DNA from: Vibrio metoecus
GTDB lineage: Bacteria > Pseudomonadota > Gammaproteobacteria > Enterobacterales > Vibrionaceae
DNA: 64,000 nt
Direction of reading: 5' to 3'
NCBI RefSeq assembly: GCF_000696385.1
Contig: NZ_JJMN01000046.1
Location: 124,001-188,000, forward strand
The notes under the pieces were generated by a model that was not told the DNA's origin, did no database searches, and worked only from the letters and a program-made list of their open reading frames with translations. Positions 18,101-31,307 of this stretch are shown piece by piece (position 1 is the stretch's first letter; every line of letters starts with the position of its first letter). A program made the translations under genes and the position numbers.

Positions 18101-20017
18101 CTAGAGTTTAAAGTTACCCACCATTTTGTCTAAACGCCCTGAAAGCTCACGCAAGGATTTACTTGCATCCGCCAACTCTTGCGCCGTGCTGGTAGTGACT
18201 TCGTTGATGGCATTGATCTCTTCAATATTTTGGTTGATGGTGTGCACCACTGTCGATTGCTCTTCTGTTGCGGTCGCCACTTGGGTATTACGATCCGAAA
18301 TGTCGTGAATGCGCTCAGAAATACTCATCAGTACATTCACCGCCTCATCAGAAGAAGCCACTCCTTGATGAGTAATCGCTTTACCGGCATCCATTGCCGA
18401 TACAGCATTCTTGGCATCTGTTTGCAACTGATTGATCATTTTTTGAATTTCTTCGGTCGATGCGGCAGTACGGCTTGCCAAATTGCGCACTTCATCGGCC
18501 ACAACCGCAAAACCACGCCCCTGATCCCCAGCGCGCGCAGCTTCAATCGCCGCGTTCAGTGCCAGCAAGTTGGTTTGCTCTGAAATGCCTCGAATTGCAT
18601 CCAAAATTGACCCAATCTCTTGCGTCGTTGAAGCCAACTGCTCCACCACTTTACCAGTGTTTTCAATATCCACGGCTAGGCGGCTGATCGCATCTTTCGC
18701 CTTATTCACCACATTACGCCCTTGATCCGCATTACCGGATGCTTGATTAGCGGTTTCTGCCGCGGTCGCCGCATTAGAAGCAATTTCACTGATGGTCGCG
18801 CCCATTTGGTTAATCGCCGTCACCACTTGAATGGTCTGATCACGCTGCTGCTGGCTATTATCATGGGTGACTAATGCTTTACGCGATACACCTTCCGCGG
18901 CCACTTGCAGCTCGCGACTGGTTTGTGCCACATCTTTAATCGATTGATGGATCTTTTCAATAAAACCATTGAAGCCCTTTGAAAGCTGAGCAATTTCATC
19001 ATTGCCTTTTACTTCAATGCGTTGTGATAAATCTCCATCACCTTTCCCTAAATCGGTAAAGCGTTTGGCAATTTGGTTAATCGGGGTTGCGATGCTGTTG
19101 GCAAGAAAGATCCCCATCACAATGAAAATCCCCGCCACCACGAGAGTGGTCAGCATCATACGCTGCGCAACCGCATCCAGTTCCGCAAAAACCTCATGCA
19201 CAGGTACAGTACCAACTAAGAACCAATCCATACTCTCAATGTAGAGGCTCGCAACCATCACCTCTTCACCTTGATATTCAGCAGAGATCAAATTAAATCC
19301 ATTTTTGTTGAGTAGCGCACTTGCCTCAGAACCATAGATTTTCTGCAAGTTGGATTTAACCTGCTCTTTTTGACGATGAATTTGTACATCACCTTGCGCA
19401 TTGGTTAAAAACACAAAGCCCGTATCCTCAATTTTAAAGCTGTTCAGTAATCGCACCATATCATCCATGGATTTCGACATACCCGACATGGTGTCGCCAT
19501 TCACCAATTGGTAATTGGCAAACATTTTTACTTCCCCATTCGCTTCTTGAAACATGCTCACCATGGTCGGTTTACCTGAGTGGGTAAAGCCAAAAAACCA
19601 ACCATCTTGCTGCTGATTCAGTTGTCGCAAAAAACCATTTTGGTTCCAGTAATAGGCCGTTTTGCGGTTTGCCACGGAAGCATCATTCAGTTTGTATTGA
19701 TCCCGTAAATTATTCAGTTGCTTAATCAATAAAGCCTCAGTTGCGGGATCTCTTTCTGTATTTGCAATAGCTTGCTGGACAAACTCGTTACTGGCAATTT
19801 GCTGTGCCGACGCCAACAGTTGAATAACCTGATGGTCAATATCCGTTTTAATTAAATTCAAAATATTGGGCAGTTCCAAATCGATCAAACGATGTTCTTG
19901 AACTTCTCGGGCCTGACGCTGTGCCATTACCCCAACAATCAGGGTCGATGCCAACACGGCAAAAGTAACGCCTAACACAACCTTTTGTTTGATACTCATT
20001 TGATGCAGTTTGAACAT
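18101..20017 (-). CDS. Methyl-accepting chemotaxis protein with periplasmic Cache domain
   Basis: 638 residues. TM1 is at about 12-32, followed by a periplasmic region of about 260 residues with Cache-type stretches ([46 protein letters not shown]). TM2 is near 285-305, then a HAMP domain ([14 protein letters not shown]) and the signalling domain, whose hairpin tip reads [18 protein letters not shown]. It should bind a small ligand outside and control CheA/CheW inside. The ligand cannot be read from sequence. It is a single gene, with a 400-base gap to the MoxR operon. Confidence 0.93.
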   Translation of the reverse strand: MFKLHQMSIKQKVVLGVTFAVLASTLIVGVMAQRQAREVQEHRLIDLELPNILNLIKTDIDHQVIQLLASAQQIASNEFVQQAIANTERDPATEALLIKQLNNLRDQYKLNDASVANRKTAYYWNQNGFLRQLNQQQDGWFFGFTHSGKPTMVSMFQEANGEVKMFANYQLVNGDTMSGMSKSMDDMVRLLNSFKIEDTGFVFLTNAQGDVQIHRQKEQVKSNLQKIYGSEASALLNKNGFNLISAEYQGEEVMVASLYIESMDWFLVGTVPVHEVFAELDAVAQRMMLTTLVVAGIFIVMGIFLANSIATPINQIAKRFTDLGKGDGDLSQRIEVKGNDEIAQLSKGFNGFIEKIHQSIKDVAQTSRELQVAAEGVSRKALVTHDNSQQQRDQTIQVVTAINQMGATISEIASNAATAAETANQASGNADQGRNVVNKAKDAISRLAVDIENTGKVVEQLASTTQEIGSILDAIRGISEQTNLLALNAAIEAARAGDQGRGFAVVADEVRNLASRTAASTEEIQKMINQLQTDAKNAVSAMDAGKAITHQGVASSDEAVNVLMSISERIHDISDRNTQVATATEEQSTVVHTINQNIEEINAINEVTTSTAQELADASKSLRELSGRLDKMVGNFKL

Positions 20018-20430
20018 ATTCTCCGCCTAATTATGGCTATCATCGAAACCTATCTATTATCGACTTAAGATCACGCGACTTAAGAAAATTCTTACAAAAT
20101 CTCACACTAAACCAATCGCAGATCACAATTTAATGCAAATTGCATAAGCTACACTTATAAATCACTACTTAAATACTGATAACAGAGAGAAAACGCGCAC
20201 GTTTTCCCGCTCACCATCTCTATATGGCTCCATCAGCATAGATCAACAATCCGCTTCCAGTAGGCCAAGATCATGAACCGCGAATCGTGGCGCTGTTAAA
20301 GCCCGATCGACACCACCAACCTCCGAACGGATAAAAATCAACCATCCAAACTCGACGTAGGCGTTTTTTATGGAACTTTCTGCGAAATACGTAACACTAA
20401 CCGCAGAGATATCAAGGAGTGGAAGAATTC
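20018..20430. other. Intergenic gap between the chemoreceptor gene and the moxR operon
   Basis: This divergent promoter region holds no gene that I can support. The only structure noticed is a small dyad, GAAAACG-CGCA-CGTTTTC (20189-20206). Confidence 0.5.
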
Positions 20431-21387
20431 ATGTCGTTTCAACCTTTTCAAACGTTGCAGCACTATTTGAATCAACAAGTGATCGGTCAAACCGATTTCA
20501 TTAACCAGCTGCTCATCGCCCTACTTGCTGATGGACACATTCTGGTTGAAGGCCCTCCGGGGCTGGCGAAAACACGAGCGGTTAAATCACTTGCCGAATG
20601 TATTGAAGGCGATTTCCACCGCATTCAATTTACGCCAGATTTGCTGCCGGCCGATCTTACCGGTACCGATGTGTTCCGTCTGGAAACCGGTGAATTTGTA
20701 TTTCAATCCGGCCCGATTTTTAACTCGTTGGTGCTCGCGGATGAAATTAACCGCGCCCCAGCCAAAGTGCAGGCCGCCATGTTAGAAGCCATGGCAGAAA
20801 AACAGATCTCAGTGGGGCGAAAAACCTACCGCTTACCAGAGCTCTTTCTCGTAATGGCGACACAAAACCCTATTGAGCAAGAGGGAACCTACCCTCTCCC
20901 TGAAGCGCAACTCGACCGATTTTTGCTGCATTTAGAGGTGAGTTACCCCAATGCACAAGATGAGTTAGCCATTTTGCGCCTCAATCGCGGTGAAGCGAAA
21001 GGAGAGCAAACGCTAGATAAGCCATTGATTACTCAACAACAAGTCTTTAGGGCTCGCCAAGAAGTGCTTAATGTGCACATGGCAGAATCAATCGAAAGCT
21101 ATCTTGTACGCTTAATTATGGCCACCCGTCAGCCAGCCAATTACGACCAGAAGCTGGCACAATGGCTTGCGATGGGAGTGAGCCCACGAGCAACCATTGC
21201 ATTGGATCGTTGTGCGCGAGCCCACGCTTGGTTACACGGCCGAGACTTTGTTACGCCAGAGGATGTGCAAGTGATGGCATTTTCGGTGTTGCGCCACCGG
21301 CTGCTACTGAGTTATCAGGCACAAGCGGAAGGAGTACATCCGAATCAAGTTATCAACCATCTGTTGGCTTTAGTTGGCAGTGCGTAG
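20431..21387 (+). CDS. MoxR-family AAA+ ATPase
   Basis: 318 residues. Walker A GPPGLAKT is near residue 40, Walker B LADEINRAPAKVQAAMLEAM near 105, and sensor/arginine elements in ATQNPIEQEGTYPLPEAQLDRF. MoxR ATPases act as chaperones together with vWA proteins to mature or insert metal ions into complexes. The start is ATG 20431 after AAGGAGTGGAAG; a GTG four codons earlier lies inside that ribosome site. It heads a six-gene operon (20431-27246) of DUF58, DUF4381, two vWA proteins and a BatD-like protein. Confidence 0.9.
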   Translation: MSFQPFQTLQHYLNQQVIGQTDFINQLLIALLADGHILVEGPPGLAKTRAVKSLAECIEGDFHRIQFTPDLLPADLTGTDVFRLETGEFVFQSGPIFNSLVLADEINRAPAKVQAAMLEAMAEKQISVGRKTYRLPELFLVMATQNPIEQEGTYPLPEAQLDRFLLHLEVSYPNAQDELAILRLNRGEAKGEQTLDKPLITQQQVFRARQEVLNVHMAESIESYLVRLIMATRQPANYDQKLAQWLAMGVSPRATIALDRCARAHAWLHGRDFVTPEDVQVMAFSVLRHRLLLSYQAQAEGVHPNQVINHLLALVGSA

Positions 21388-21390
21388 CTT

Positions 21391-22323
21391 ATGACCATGC
21401 CCCATTCGCTGCCCTTGCATGCTAACGGCGTCACTCTGTGTCTTGAAGAGTTGCTTGCCTATGAACAGCAAGCCGTGCATTTTTTGCCCCCTGCACGCCA
21501 AGTATGGTCGCAACGCATCGGCCAGCATCAAAGCTGCCGTCTAGGACGAGGAATGGATTTCTCAGAAGTGCGCCAGTACCAAGCGGGGGATGATATTCGC
21601 TCAATTGACTGGCGAGTTACCGCGAGAACGGGCAAGCCACACACTAAGTTGTTCAGTGAAGAGCGAGAAAAAGTTGTCGTACTTTATATCGATCTAAGCC
21701 AGTCGATGCAATTTGGTTCCAGTTTACTGCTCAAAGCAGTTCAGGCGGCACATTTAGCCAGCTTGCTCAGTTGGCTTGCCGTGAAGCAACAAGACCGAGT
21801 CGGCGCTGTGATTGATTTAGGGCATCGTCTGGTTGAGATAAAACCGAACAGCCGCCAACGTGGAGTCTTGCCTATTTTAGCGGCCTGCATTGAAGCACAA
21901 CATAAGCCGTATTCAGAACACACACCAAGAAATCTGGCATTGCATGATGTATTGAGCACTCTCAATCGATTATGCCCCAAAGGCAGTGAAGTGGTGTTGC
22001 TCAGTGATTTTGTTGATTTAGATGTACAGCAGCATGCACTTTCACTACGTCAGTTGTGTCGGCACAACCGCGTACGCATGGTGCAAATTTACGATCCATT
22101 AGAGCAAGGAGACACCTCATTTCGTGGTATTGAGCAAGTACAAAATAACCAAGAGACGCGCTGGCTCAACTTTTCGATAAATAGTACGCGTGCAGGTATC
22201 AAAAAAGCCTTTGAAACTCAAAAAGAAAAACTAAAATCACTCTGTCTATTATTGGAAATGGACTACCGCTCAGTTTCAAGCGGGATACCTTTGCTGCAAC
22301 AATTATCGGACCATAAGAAATGA
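21391..22323 (+). CDS. DUF58 protein, partner of MoxR ATPase
   Basis: 310 residues. The DUF58 signature GMDFSEVRQYQAGDDIRSID continues into WRVTARTGKPHTKLFSEERE near residues 50-90. A vWA-like fold follows with VVLYIDLSQSMQFG, i.e. an intact DxSxS metal-ion-dependent adhesion site. It probably binds client proteins in the cytoplasm for the neighbouring MoxR ATPase. It begins three bases after the moxR stop and overlaps the next gene by four bases. Confidence 0.88.
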   Translation: MTMPHSLPLHANGVTLCLEELLAYEQQAVHFLPPARQVWSQRIGQHQSCRLGRGMDFSEVRQYQAGDDIRSIDWRVTARTGKPHTKLFSEEREKVVVLYIDLSQSMQFGSSLLLKAVQAAHLASLLSWLAVKQQDRVGAVIDLGHRLVEIKPNSRQRGVLPILAACIEAQHKPYSEHTPRNLALHDVLSTLNRLCPKGSEVVLLSDFVDLDVQQHALSLRQLCRHNRVRMVQIYDPLEQGDTSFRGIEQVQNNQETRWLNFSINSTRAGIKKAFETQKEKLKSLCLLLEMDYRSVSSGIPLLQQLSDHKK

Positions 22324-22808
22324 AGGAATCGTCAATCACATCACTGGATCTCAACGCCCTGCATTTGCCAGAGCTCCCGAGCTGGTTTCCATTAGCTTGG
22401 GGATGGTGGGCAAGCGTAGGCGGTATTCTCATCGTGATGCTCATCATCGGATTGGCCGTGCGTTGGCGTCGCCGTCGTCTCGCCCCTAAAAAATCCGCGT
22501 TACGTCTTCTGAGCTTAACGGTAAGCCCACAAACGCCCTCTTCAGCCATTGAGTTGGTTCGTCAGGCCGCACTGTGCTATTACCCTCGCGAAGAGATTGC
22601 GCATTTAACCGGTAAAGATTGGTACGCCTTTTTAGACGCCCAAGTCGGACACCCACTTTTCGTACCAAATGAAACCCTGTGGCAGCAAGCGTTATACCAA
22701 AAGCAGAAAGTGAACAATGCCGATGAGCTGGTTCACCACTGTTATCATTGGGTAGAAAGCGCCTTGCCGCCGAGAAAGCGGAGAAAATCAGGCATTGGCA
22801 AGTTTTGA
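22320..22808 (+). CDS. DUF4381 membrane protein of the MoxR/vWA operon
   Basis: 162 residues. One membrane helix (WWASVGGILIVMLIIGLAV, about 29-48) is followed by a basic stop-transfer run (RWRRRRLAPKK) and a helical cytoplasmic domain with LVRQAALCYYPREEIAHLTG and WYAFLDAQ, typical of DUF4381. Its ATG overlaps the preceding TGA, and its tail overlaps the next gene. The role is unknown; it is regularly found with MoxR and Bat proteins and is presumed to anchor the complex to the inner membrane. Confidence 0.82.
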   Translation: MKESSITSLDLNALHLPELPSWFPLAWGWWASVGGILIVMLIIGLAVRWRRRRLAPKKSALRLLSLTVSPQTPSSAIELVRQAALCYYPREEIAHLTGKDWYAFLDAQVGHPLFVPNETLWQQALYQKQKVNNADELVHHCYHWVESALPPRKRRKSGIGKF

Positions 22809-23751
22809 GTTTATTTGGTGGTGGGCATTTTTATTGCTCCCACTGCCTTGGCTTATCTATTTTTTTGCACCCGCCATTCAATCTCGGGCAGCCATTAAGC
22901 TGCCCTATCTTCCTGATACATCTGGTATCCAAGCTCGTTCTTGGCTTCCTCGTATACTCGCCGTCGGATTGTGGATTCTGTTGCTTAGCGCAGCAGCAAG
23001 GCCCGTTTGGTATGGGGAACCAGTAAGCACCAGCACTTCACATCGCGATCTGATGTTAGTGGTTGATCTTTCCTATTCAATGAGTCAGGAAGACATGCAA
23101 TCCGGTCAACAGATGGTCGACCGCCTCACAGCGGTAAAACAAGTGTTGTCTGAGTTTATTGCCAAACGTGAAGGAGACCGTATTGGGCTTATTCTGTTTG
23201 CCGACCATGCTTATTTACAAACACCACTCACGTTGGACAGAGAGACCGTCACTCAACAGCTCAACCAAGCGGTTTTAAAACTCATTGGTACCCAAACTGC
23301 AATTGGTGAAGGGATTGGGCTAGCAACCAAGATTTTTATCGACAGTGACGCACCACAACGAGTAATGATTCTGCTCAGTGACGGTAGCAATACTGCTGGA
23401 GTTCTCGACCCACTCGAAGCGGCGAATATTGCCAAGCAATACCACTCTACAATTTATACCGTTGGAGTGGGAGCCGGTGAAATGGTAGTCAAAGATTTTC
23501 TGTTTAGCCGCAAGGTCAATACAGCGCAAGATCTGGATGAAAAGACTCTGCAAACCATCGCCTCAACCACCGGGGGGCAGTATTTCCGTGCACGCAACCA
23601 GCAAGACTTACAAAATATATATGACACCATTAACCAACTTGAACCCATTAACCAAACCAACCAATTTTGGCGACCACAAACCGAGTGGTTTTTCTACCCA
23701 TTGAGTGTGGCATTACTGCTTTCTGTCATTCTGGTTATTGTGAGGAGATAA
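22795..23751 (+). CDS. BatA-like von Willebrand A membrane protein
   Basis: 318 residues. Two N-terminal membrane helices (about 5-22 and 50-68) precede a vWA domain with LMLVVDLSYSMSQEDM (DxSxS) and LSDGSNTAG, and a third helix lies at the C-terminus (FYPLSVALLLSVILVIV). The topology matches BatA of the aerotolerance operon. The only usable start is TTG at 22795, since no ATG precedes the first helix in frame; it overlaps the upstream gene by 14 bases, with a GGAG at about 22780. It lies one base ahead of the next gene. Confidence 0.86.
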   Translation: MASFEFIWWWAFLLLPLPWLIYFFAPAIQSRAAIKLPYLPDTSGIQARSWLPRILAVGLWILLLSAAARPVWYGEPVSTSTSHRDLMLVVDLSYSMSQEDMQSGQQMVDRLTAVKQVLSEFIAKREGDRIGLILFADHAYLQTPLTLDRETVTQQLNQAVLKLIGTQTAIGEGIGLATKIFIDSDAPQRVMILLSDGSNTAGVLDPLEAANIAKQYHSTIYTVGVGAGEMVVKDFLFSRKVNTAQDLDEKTLQTIASTTGGQYFRARNQQDLQNIYDTINQLEPINQTNQFWRPQTEWFFYPLSVALLLSVILVIVRR

Positions 23752-23752
23752 C

Positions 23753-25602
<1,850 letters not shown>

Positions 25603-25609
<7 letters not shown>

Positions 25610-27246
25610 AGAAGCTCTCTGTTTATCACTCCGCACTTTTCTGGCTCACGCTCGCGGTTAGCCTGTTCGGGCTACCAGCCCATGCTGCCGATTTAGTGGC
25701 CAGTGTCAGTAAAAATAAAGTAGTTAAGAATGAAGTGATTCAGCTCAGGATCATCAGCAGTGACAAAGCCTCTGCCGATGCACTCGATTTTTCTCAACTG
25801 GAGCCGGATTTTTTCGTTGGTCAACCGAGTTTTGCCTCTTCAACCAACATCATAAATGGCAACTATTCCCAGCGTAGCGAATGGACAGTGGCGATTGCCG
25901 CTCAAAAAACCGGCATCATTACTATTCCCCGCTTTCAGTTGGGTAATGCCCAAACCACACCTATCGCCATTCAGGTCACAGAAGATCAGCATCAACCAGC
26001 ACAACAAGAGTTGGCAGAAGTGCGTAGCCGTTTAGAGCGCACGCAACTATATCCGGGTGAAAGTACCTTGTTTCATGCTCAGTTAATAATTAAGGAAGAT
26101 GTACGCCGGCTACGTGACCCAAACATTACGCCGCCGAAAGTCGATGGAATGCAGATCGAGTCCGCCAGTGAACCCAAACAATACCCTAGCGTGCTCGATG
26201 GCGTGGAAGTGACCATCGTTGAACAATCTTTTCGCATTACAGCACAACAGGCGGGTAGCTTTAATCTCAGTGAGCCAATCTTAAAAGCAGGCCTGCTCTA
26301 CGGTAACCAATACAGTGGTGGTACACGTTTAATCCCACTGCTCACTCAACCCAAAACGTATGCGATCACCGTGCTCGAAAAACCCGCAAATTATCAAGGC
26401 TTCTGGCTACCGACAGCCAAATTACACCTTAGTCAAAACTGGTCTGATGGTCAGAAAACATTAAGTTCACCTGAGCAATACGAAACACAGGTCGGCCATG
26501 CCATCACGCGAGAATTGCGTTTACAAGTGAGTGGCCTCACTCAGCAACAACTGCCTAATTTCAGTATTGAATACCCCGAATCCGTTAGCGTGTATGCGGA
26601 AAAGCCCCAGTTCAGCACACTCGACAACGGAGAGACTCTGATGACGCTTAAGCAGGTGCTGATCCCTCGTCAAGCGGGAGATATTTCCTTGCCCGAAGTC
26701 AGACTCCATTGGTGGAACACGCAGACACAAACAGCACAAATGAGCCAAATTTCAGGTTTGGTTCTACACGTCAAGCCCAGTGAAGAAGCCGCGTTACCCA
26801 CCGTGCCAACCCTCTCAACGACAACACCGAACAACCCACCAATCAGTGATGCAGGTTATTGGCCATACCTTACCTTACTCTTTGCACTACTGTGGTTAGC
26901 CACTAGCCTATTCGCTTGGTGGCAATGGCAACATACAAAACATCCACAACAGATAAGCTCCAACCGTTCTGAGCTATCATCTGCGTATCAAATACTCCTT
27001 CAGACGATTGAACAGCAAGATCTTCTGGCAATCAGCCAAGCAATACGTACATGGCAAAGCGAAATCATCTTAGATCAAGATGAGCAGCAAGCGCTGACGG
27101 CATTGCTTTATCCTTTACAACAAGCCTGTTATTCAGAGCAACCACAAACTCCAGATTTCAGTGAATTAAAGCGCTGGGTTATGGTCAAACAGAAGCAACA
27201 ACGTAAAAGCACTCGCCGACAAGAGACAGAATTACCTCAGTTATGA
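25603..27246 (+). CDS. BatD-like oxygen-tolerance protein
   Basis: 547 residues. A signal peptide ends near LPAHA-A (residue 28). Repeated immunoglobulin-like beta domains follow, with the BatD-type start of the mature protein (LVASVSKNKVVKNEVIQLRI) and paired copies of Y-P-G-E-S and related strands. A single membrane helix is near 425-447 (YWPYLTLLFALLWLATSLFAW) and a cytoplasmic helical tail of about 100 residues ends the protein. It closes the MoxR/Bat operon. Bat proteins are linked to envelope and oxygen-stress tolerance, but the molecular role is not settled. Confidence 0.84.
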
Positions 27247-27387
27247 CACTGCTGCAATTTCGTGTTACTGAGGGATAGCGTGTTCGTTGCCACAAGAGTA
27301 ATTTATGGCGAAGCAACACCAAGTACAGCCAAACCGCTGTGACTTCAATATAGAAAAGAATAACGGTCAAATAATGGGAGGAAAACC

Positions 27388-28104
27388 ATGACCAATATGA
27401 ATACCAAAACCGCCAGCGTGCTTGGCCTGAGTCTGATTATCGGGCTGGCCGCACTGGGTTTTTTGGTACAGCAAATGGCTGTTAAGTTTAAAGAATATGA
27501 ACGAGTCGTCACCGTAAAAGGGTTATCGGAACGTGAAGTCGTTGCTGACACGGTCATTTGGCCTATTCAGTTTACGGTTGCAGATAATCAGCTTTCTTCG
27601 CTCTTTGAAACGGTGGATCAACAGACTCAACTCATAACTCACTTTTTAGTTGAGAAAGGTATTGATAGTACGGCAATTTCCCTTTCGGCCCCAGCCGTAG
27701 TCGATAAAAAAGCCCAGCAATATGGGGAAGATCGTTCAGAGTTCCGCTATCTGGCAACGCAAACGCTCACGGTATACAGCAAGAAAGTGGATTTGGTGCG
27801 TAACATCATCAGCGAGATTGGTCAGCTCGGTAAACAGGGCGTCGTATTTAACCAAGATCCTTACAACAATCGCGTTGAATTTAGCTTTACAGGGTTAAAT
27901 GACATCAAGCCAGACATGATCGAAGAAGCGACCAAGCAAGCGCGAGAAGTGGCACTGAAGTTTGCAACCGACTCACAAAGCACGCTAGGTAAGATCAAAA
28001 CCGCCTCACAAGGACAGTTTTCTATCTCAGATCGTGATAACAATACGCCGTACATCAAAAATGTCCGCGTAGTCACCACGGTTGAATACTATCTCTCTGA
28101 TTAA
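27388..28104 (+). CDS. SIMPL-domain (DUF541) periplasmic protein
   Basis: 238 residues. An N-terminal membrane helix (about 10-30) acts as signal or anchor. The SIMPL domain shows ERVVTVKGLSEREVVADTVIW and NRVEFSFTGLNDIKPDMIEEA, then a C-terminal strand NVRVVTTVEYYL. Relatives such as YggE lower oxidative stress and form oligomeric envelope assemblies. A good GGGAGGAAAACC ribosome site precedes the ATG. It is separate from the Bat operon (140-base gap) and has its own terminator at 28135-28170. Confidence 0.82.
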   Translation: MTNMNTKTASVLGLSLIIGLAALGFLVQQMAVKFKEYERVVTVKGLSEREVVADTVIWPIQFTVADNQLSSLFETVDQQTQLITHFLVEKGIDSTAISLSAPAVVDKKAQQYGEDRSEFRYLATQTLTVYSKKVDLVRNIISEIGQLGKQGVVFNQDPYNNRVEFSFTGLNDIKPDMIEEATKQAREVALKFATDSQSTLGKIKTASQGQFSISDRDNNTPYIKNVRVVTTVEYYLSD

Positions 28105-28134
28105 CGGCAATCCGATTTCTAGTAAATCGATACG

Positions 28135-28170
28135 AAATCCTCTTTCTAGCCTGCTAGGAAGGGGATTTTT
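28135..28170 (+). terminator. Terminator of the SIMPL gene
   Basis: AAATCCTCTTTCTAGC and GCTAGGAAGGGGATTT pair over 16 bases with two mismatches, followed by a short T-run. Confidence 0.72.
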
Positions 28171-28243
28171 AGTATCTGTAGGCATATTACGTAAAAGCAA
28201 GCCTTCGGAGAGTCACGGCTTAAACCTCGGCTTCGAGGAATGT

Positions 28244-28277
28244 AAAAAGGGGCGTGGTTTTCACCACGCCCCTTTTT
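28244..28277. terminator. Bidirectional terminator downstream of csp
   Basis: AAAAAGGGGCGTGG and CCACGCCCCTTTTT form a long perfect stem with A and T tails on both sides. It should end the csp gene on the minus strand. Confidence 0.9.
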
Positions 28278-28294
28278 TAATTAATCTGTGCTAA

Positions 28295-28510
28295 TTACAG
28301 CGCAGTTACTTGAGCCGCTTGTGGGCCTTTTTTGCCTTGCTCAACTGTGAAGCTTACACGCTGACCTTCAGCCAGAGTTTTGAAGCCTTCAGAAACGATA
28401 GACTTGAAGTGTACGAACACGTCTTGACCGCCGTTGTCTTAGAGAAATGAAACCAAAACCTTTTAGTTTCGTTAGAACCATTTTACTGAACCAGTCATTT
28501 TCTGAGACAT
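28295..28510 (-). pseudogene. cspA: CspA-family cold-shock gene with three extra bases
   Basis: The start (MSQKMTGSVKWF) and end ([12 protein letters not shown]) are in the same frame, yet three in-frame stops interrupt the middle. The gene is 216 bases long instead of the 213 expected for a 70-residue protein. Comparison with the intact csp gene at 9320-9529 shows one extra base at each of 28441, the T-run 28461-28464, and 28474 (plus strand). Removing them gives [18 protein letters not shown], with intact RNP1 and RNP2. If real, the gene is dead; if sequencing error, this is a normal cold-shock protein that binds single-stranded RNA. Confidence 0.9.
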
Positions 28511-28755
28511 AGTAACCTCTAATATAAATTTGCTATGGGTTGATTTGGCTGATAACGAAAGCTATTGAATGGTATATCAAGACAAAGTTGACGCAGGTTT
28601 AACGAGAAATCGATAACGATCTGAGATTGAACTTTCACTGAATTTAACATTAACAACTCTTACCTAAGAGCCGAGGTAAACTATACACGTATTTTCCTGA
28701 AACGCTACACTTATTTGTGAAATTTGCCACACAGCAAGAAATCTGCTGAAAAATG

Positions 28756-30889
28756 CTACATTTCGGCCTCTATACAGTCGATATTTTCAACAATAACACC
28801 AACCACCTGATTTCGCCCCTGACTTTTAGCGCGATACAAAGCTTTATCCGCTTCTGCATAAAGTTGATCAAATTGAATCTCACGAGGTTTGTAGCGTGAG
28901 GCCGCATAACCAATAGAGACGGTAAGTATTGTTCCATTTGGGTTTTCACAATGTTCAATTTTTTCGGTTTCGATACTCTGACGAATACTTTCTGCCAGTA
29001 AACGAACTTCATCCACACTGCGATTGGCGGTCAGGAGCAAAAATTCCTCTCCGCCAATCCGACAAAATAGCTCGTGTTCAGATTGGGCATGTTGGCTAAG
29101 AATGTTACCAATACGCATCAGGGCAATGTCCCCTTCCAGATGTCCATAGCAGTTATTAAATAGGCCAAAGTGGTCAATATCCAATAAGATGACACCGTAG
29201 CTCACCACCTCTTTCATCGTCTGTTCACAGGTCTGCTCAAGCAGATGTTCTAACATACGGCGATTTCCAAGACGCGTTAGAGGATCTAACTTCGCCATGA
29301 GATCCAGTTTTTCGTTGGCTTTTTGAAGATCACGAGTGCGATTGCGAACTTCAAGCTCCAAAGTTTCGTTGAGTACCGATATCGCCTCTTGAGCTTTCGC
29401 CCGCATTAACACTTCCGTTAAGTTTGAAGCAAACATGCGGATCACTTCTCGCAGTTGTGACGTCAACGGTGAACGACGGATCAAATTATCTGCCGCAATA
29501 AAGGCTATCGGCGTGCCTTTATCGGTCAACATGGTCATTGCCGTCCAACCATAGCCGACAATTTTGCAATCGTGGTAAATGGGTACCCCTTCTTTGAAAA
29601 CGACTTCATTTGGATAAAGCTTCGCAAGATCGACGATGTCATTTTCGTGGGTCGACCCTCGGAAATAGGATTCATCAACGATATTGCCTTGAATGTCGGT
29701 TCCCCATGTTCCTTGAATATACGAGCACGCTTCATCGGTCAGGAATACAGCCATGCGATCAATCCCCATCCGGTTAATCGCGAAACTGACGGCAGACTTA
29801 CACACTTCGCTGACGGTCATACAACGGGATAGTTCCACCATGCTGGCATGCAGCATACGGACATTCTGTTCTTGTCGTTTCCGAATGTAGATTTGAGCCA
29901 ATAATGATCCAAAAGACTCCAACATTTGCTTTTGGTATTCAGTGATCGGCTGACGATGAATGTAATTATCAATCGCTAACCAACCAATGGTGTCGTTACC
30001 ATCACGCAGGATCAGCATCCCATTCCAACCTTGACCAACCACTTGACCTGCGGTGTACAGTGGCACATCTTCAACCACCATTAAATTGCACTCATCATTA
30101 GACAGCGCTTCTAAATACTGGGGTTCCACTTGGTGCAAGTCATATTGGGTATGGTGTTCATCAACCGTATTACCTTCTTCGTTCGTACCATAAGTACCAC
30201 TGAAGCAGCGCTTTTTTCATATCCAGTAATAAGAAAGCGGCACGATCAAAGCCTAGGCGATGACGCACCGCTTCTACTGATGCACGATGCAGCTCATCAA
30301 GATTGGCTGGATTGGAGAGTTCGACAGCGACCTGATGCACCAACTTCATGTTGTCAATGAACTGTTCTCGCTGACGAATTTCACTCAGGTACTTCGCTTC
30401 CCGTAAATCACGATTCTTAAACTCTTTCGAGGCCTCAATCTCGGCACGTAAGCACTGCCATTTTGACGCAATTAGCTGTAAAAAATCTAATTCGCCCGAC
30501 TCGGTACTCAAATGCACTTTATCCGCGCAAGCCGCTTGAATAATTAAGTAAGTACGATGTTGAGGGTGGTTATCCAACATTAAGATGAACGACTCTCCCC
30601 CCATCTGTGGCAGGTAATCCCAGCGACAAGTATTGATTGCAAAAGGAATTAAACCATCTGACGTATCAAACTGTGCAGCCCATGTCCAAAAGGCTTCAGG
30701 GTAGCTTTCTAAACACAAAAAAGATTCATGGGCTAAAACCACCTCTGCTGCGGCCGCGTTTGATGGCGCGTAGACAATCCCCGCGGCTTGTGATTCTAAA
30801 AACGTGGTTAAATACTCGAACGTGGTATCGGCCAACATTCGATAATTTCGACTTGAGGTGACTCTTTTTAATAGGGTTCTAGGAAACAT
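28756..30889 (-). pseudogene. GAF-GAF-GGDEF diguanylate cyclase, broken by one +1 frameshift
   Basis: Corrected length is about 710 residues. After an N-terminal alpha/beta region (1-~200), two tandem GAF domains follow. They are recognisable by their similar cores, LGFDRAAFLLLD...GTYGTNEEGNTVDE and MGIDRMAVFLTD...GTWGTDIQGNIVDE. A short coiled coil leads to a GGDEF domain with an active RIGGEEF site. No RxxD inhibitory site precedes it. It should make cyclic di-GMP in the cytoplasm in response to GAF ligands. The frame breaks in the T-run 30212-30217; removing one base restores MKKRCFSGTYGTNEEG. No EAL domain is present. Confidence 0.9.
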
Positions 30890-31307
30890 GCACAGCCTGA
30901 CATTGGAATTATGTTTTATTAGAAATAATGGCTGATTTTTTAATAAGCAATCAATTGGCTATCTGACTGGCTGTTAACTGCGCCGCATTTTTTCCAGATA
31001 ACTGATTACATCCTCGGCACAGGCAGCATTTCTGCGATGTTGTTTCCATTTATTGCATCTATAAGCAATAGTTTTTAATAATTTTCTCATTATTGATTCA
31101 ACCACACATGAGGTTCTCGGGCTGTTTTGCATACTTGATCAACCATGTAAATCATAAGTACCGTCATTCGGCTCCCTCTTCAGCAAAAAAGTTCCTCACA
31201 AAGCGGTATCGATGCGGGCGAGAATAAACAAACGTCACGGACATCACTGCAATTGCAATGAGGAAGCCGCTAAAATCAGGTTCGATTGCATTGACTATGG
31301 ATTCTTT
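30890..31307. other. Divergent intergenic region, no gene found
   Basis: This 418-base region separates the start of the GAF-GGDEF gene (minus) from the L,D-transpeptidase gene (plus), so it must hold both promoters. It is AT-rich. I see no convincing coding frame, repeat or recognisable operator. Confidence 0.5.
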
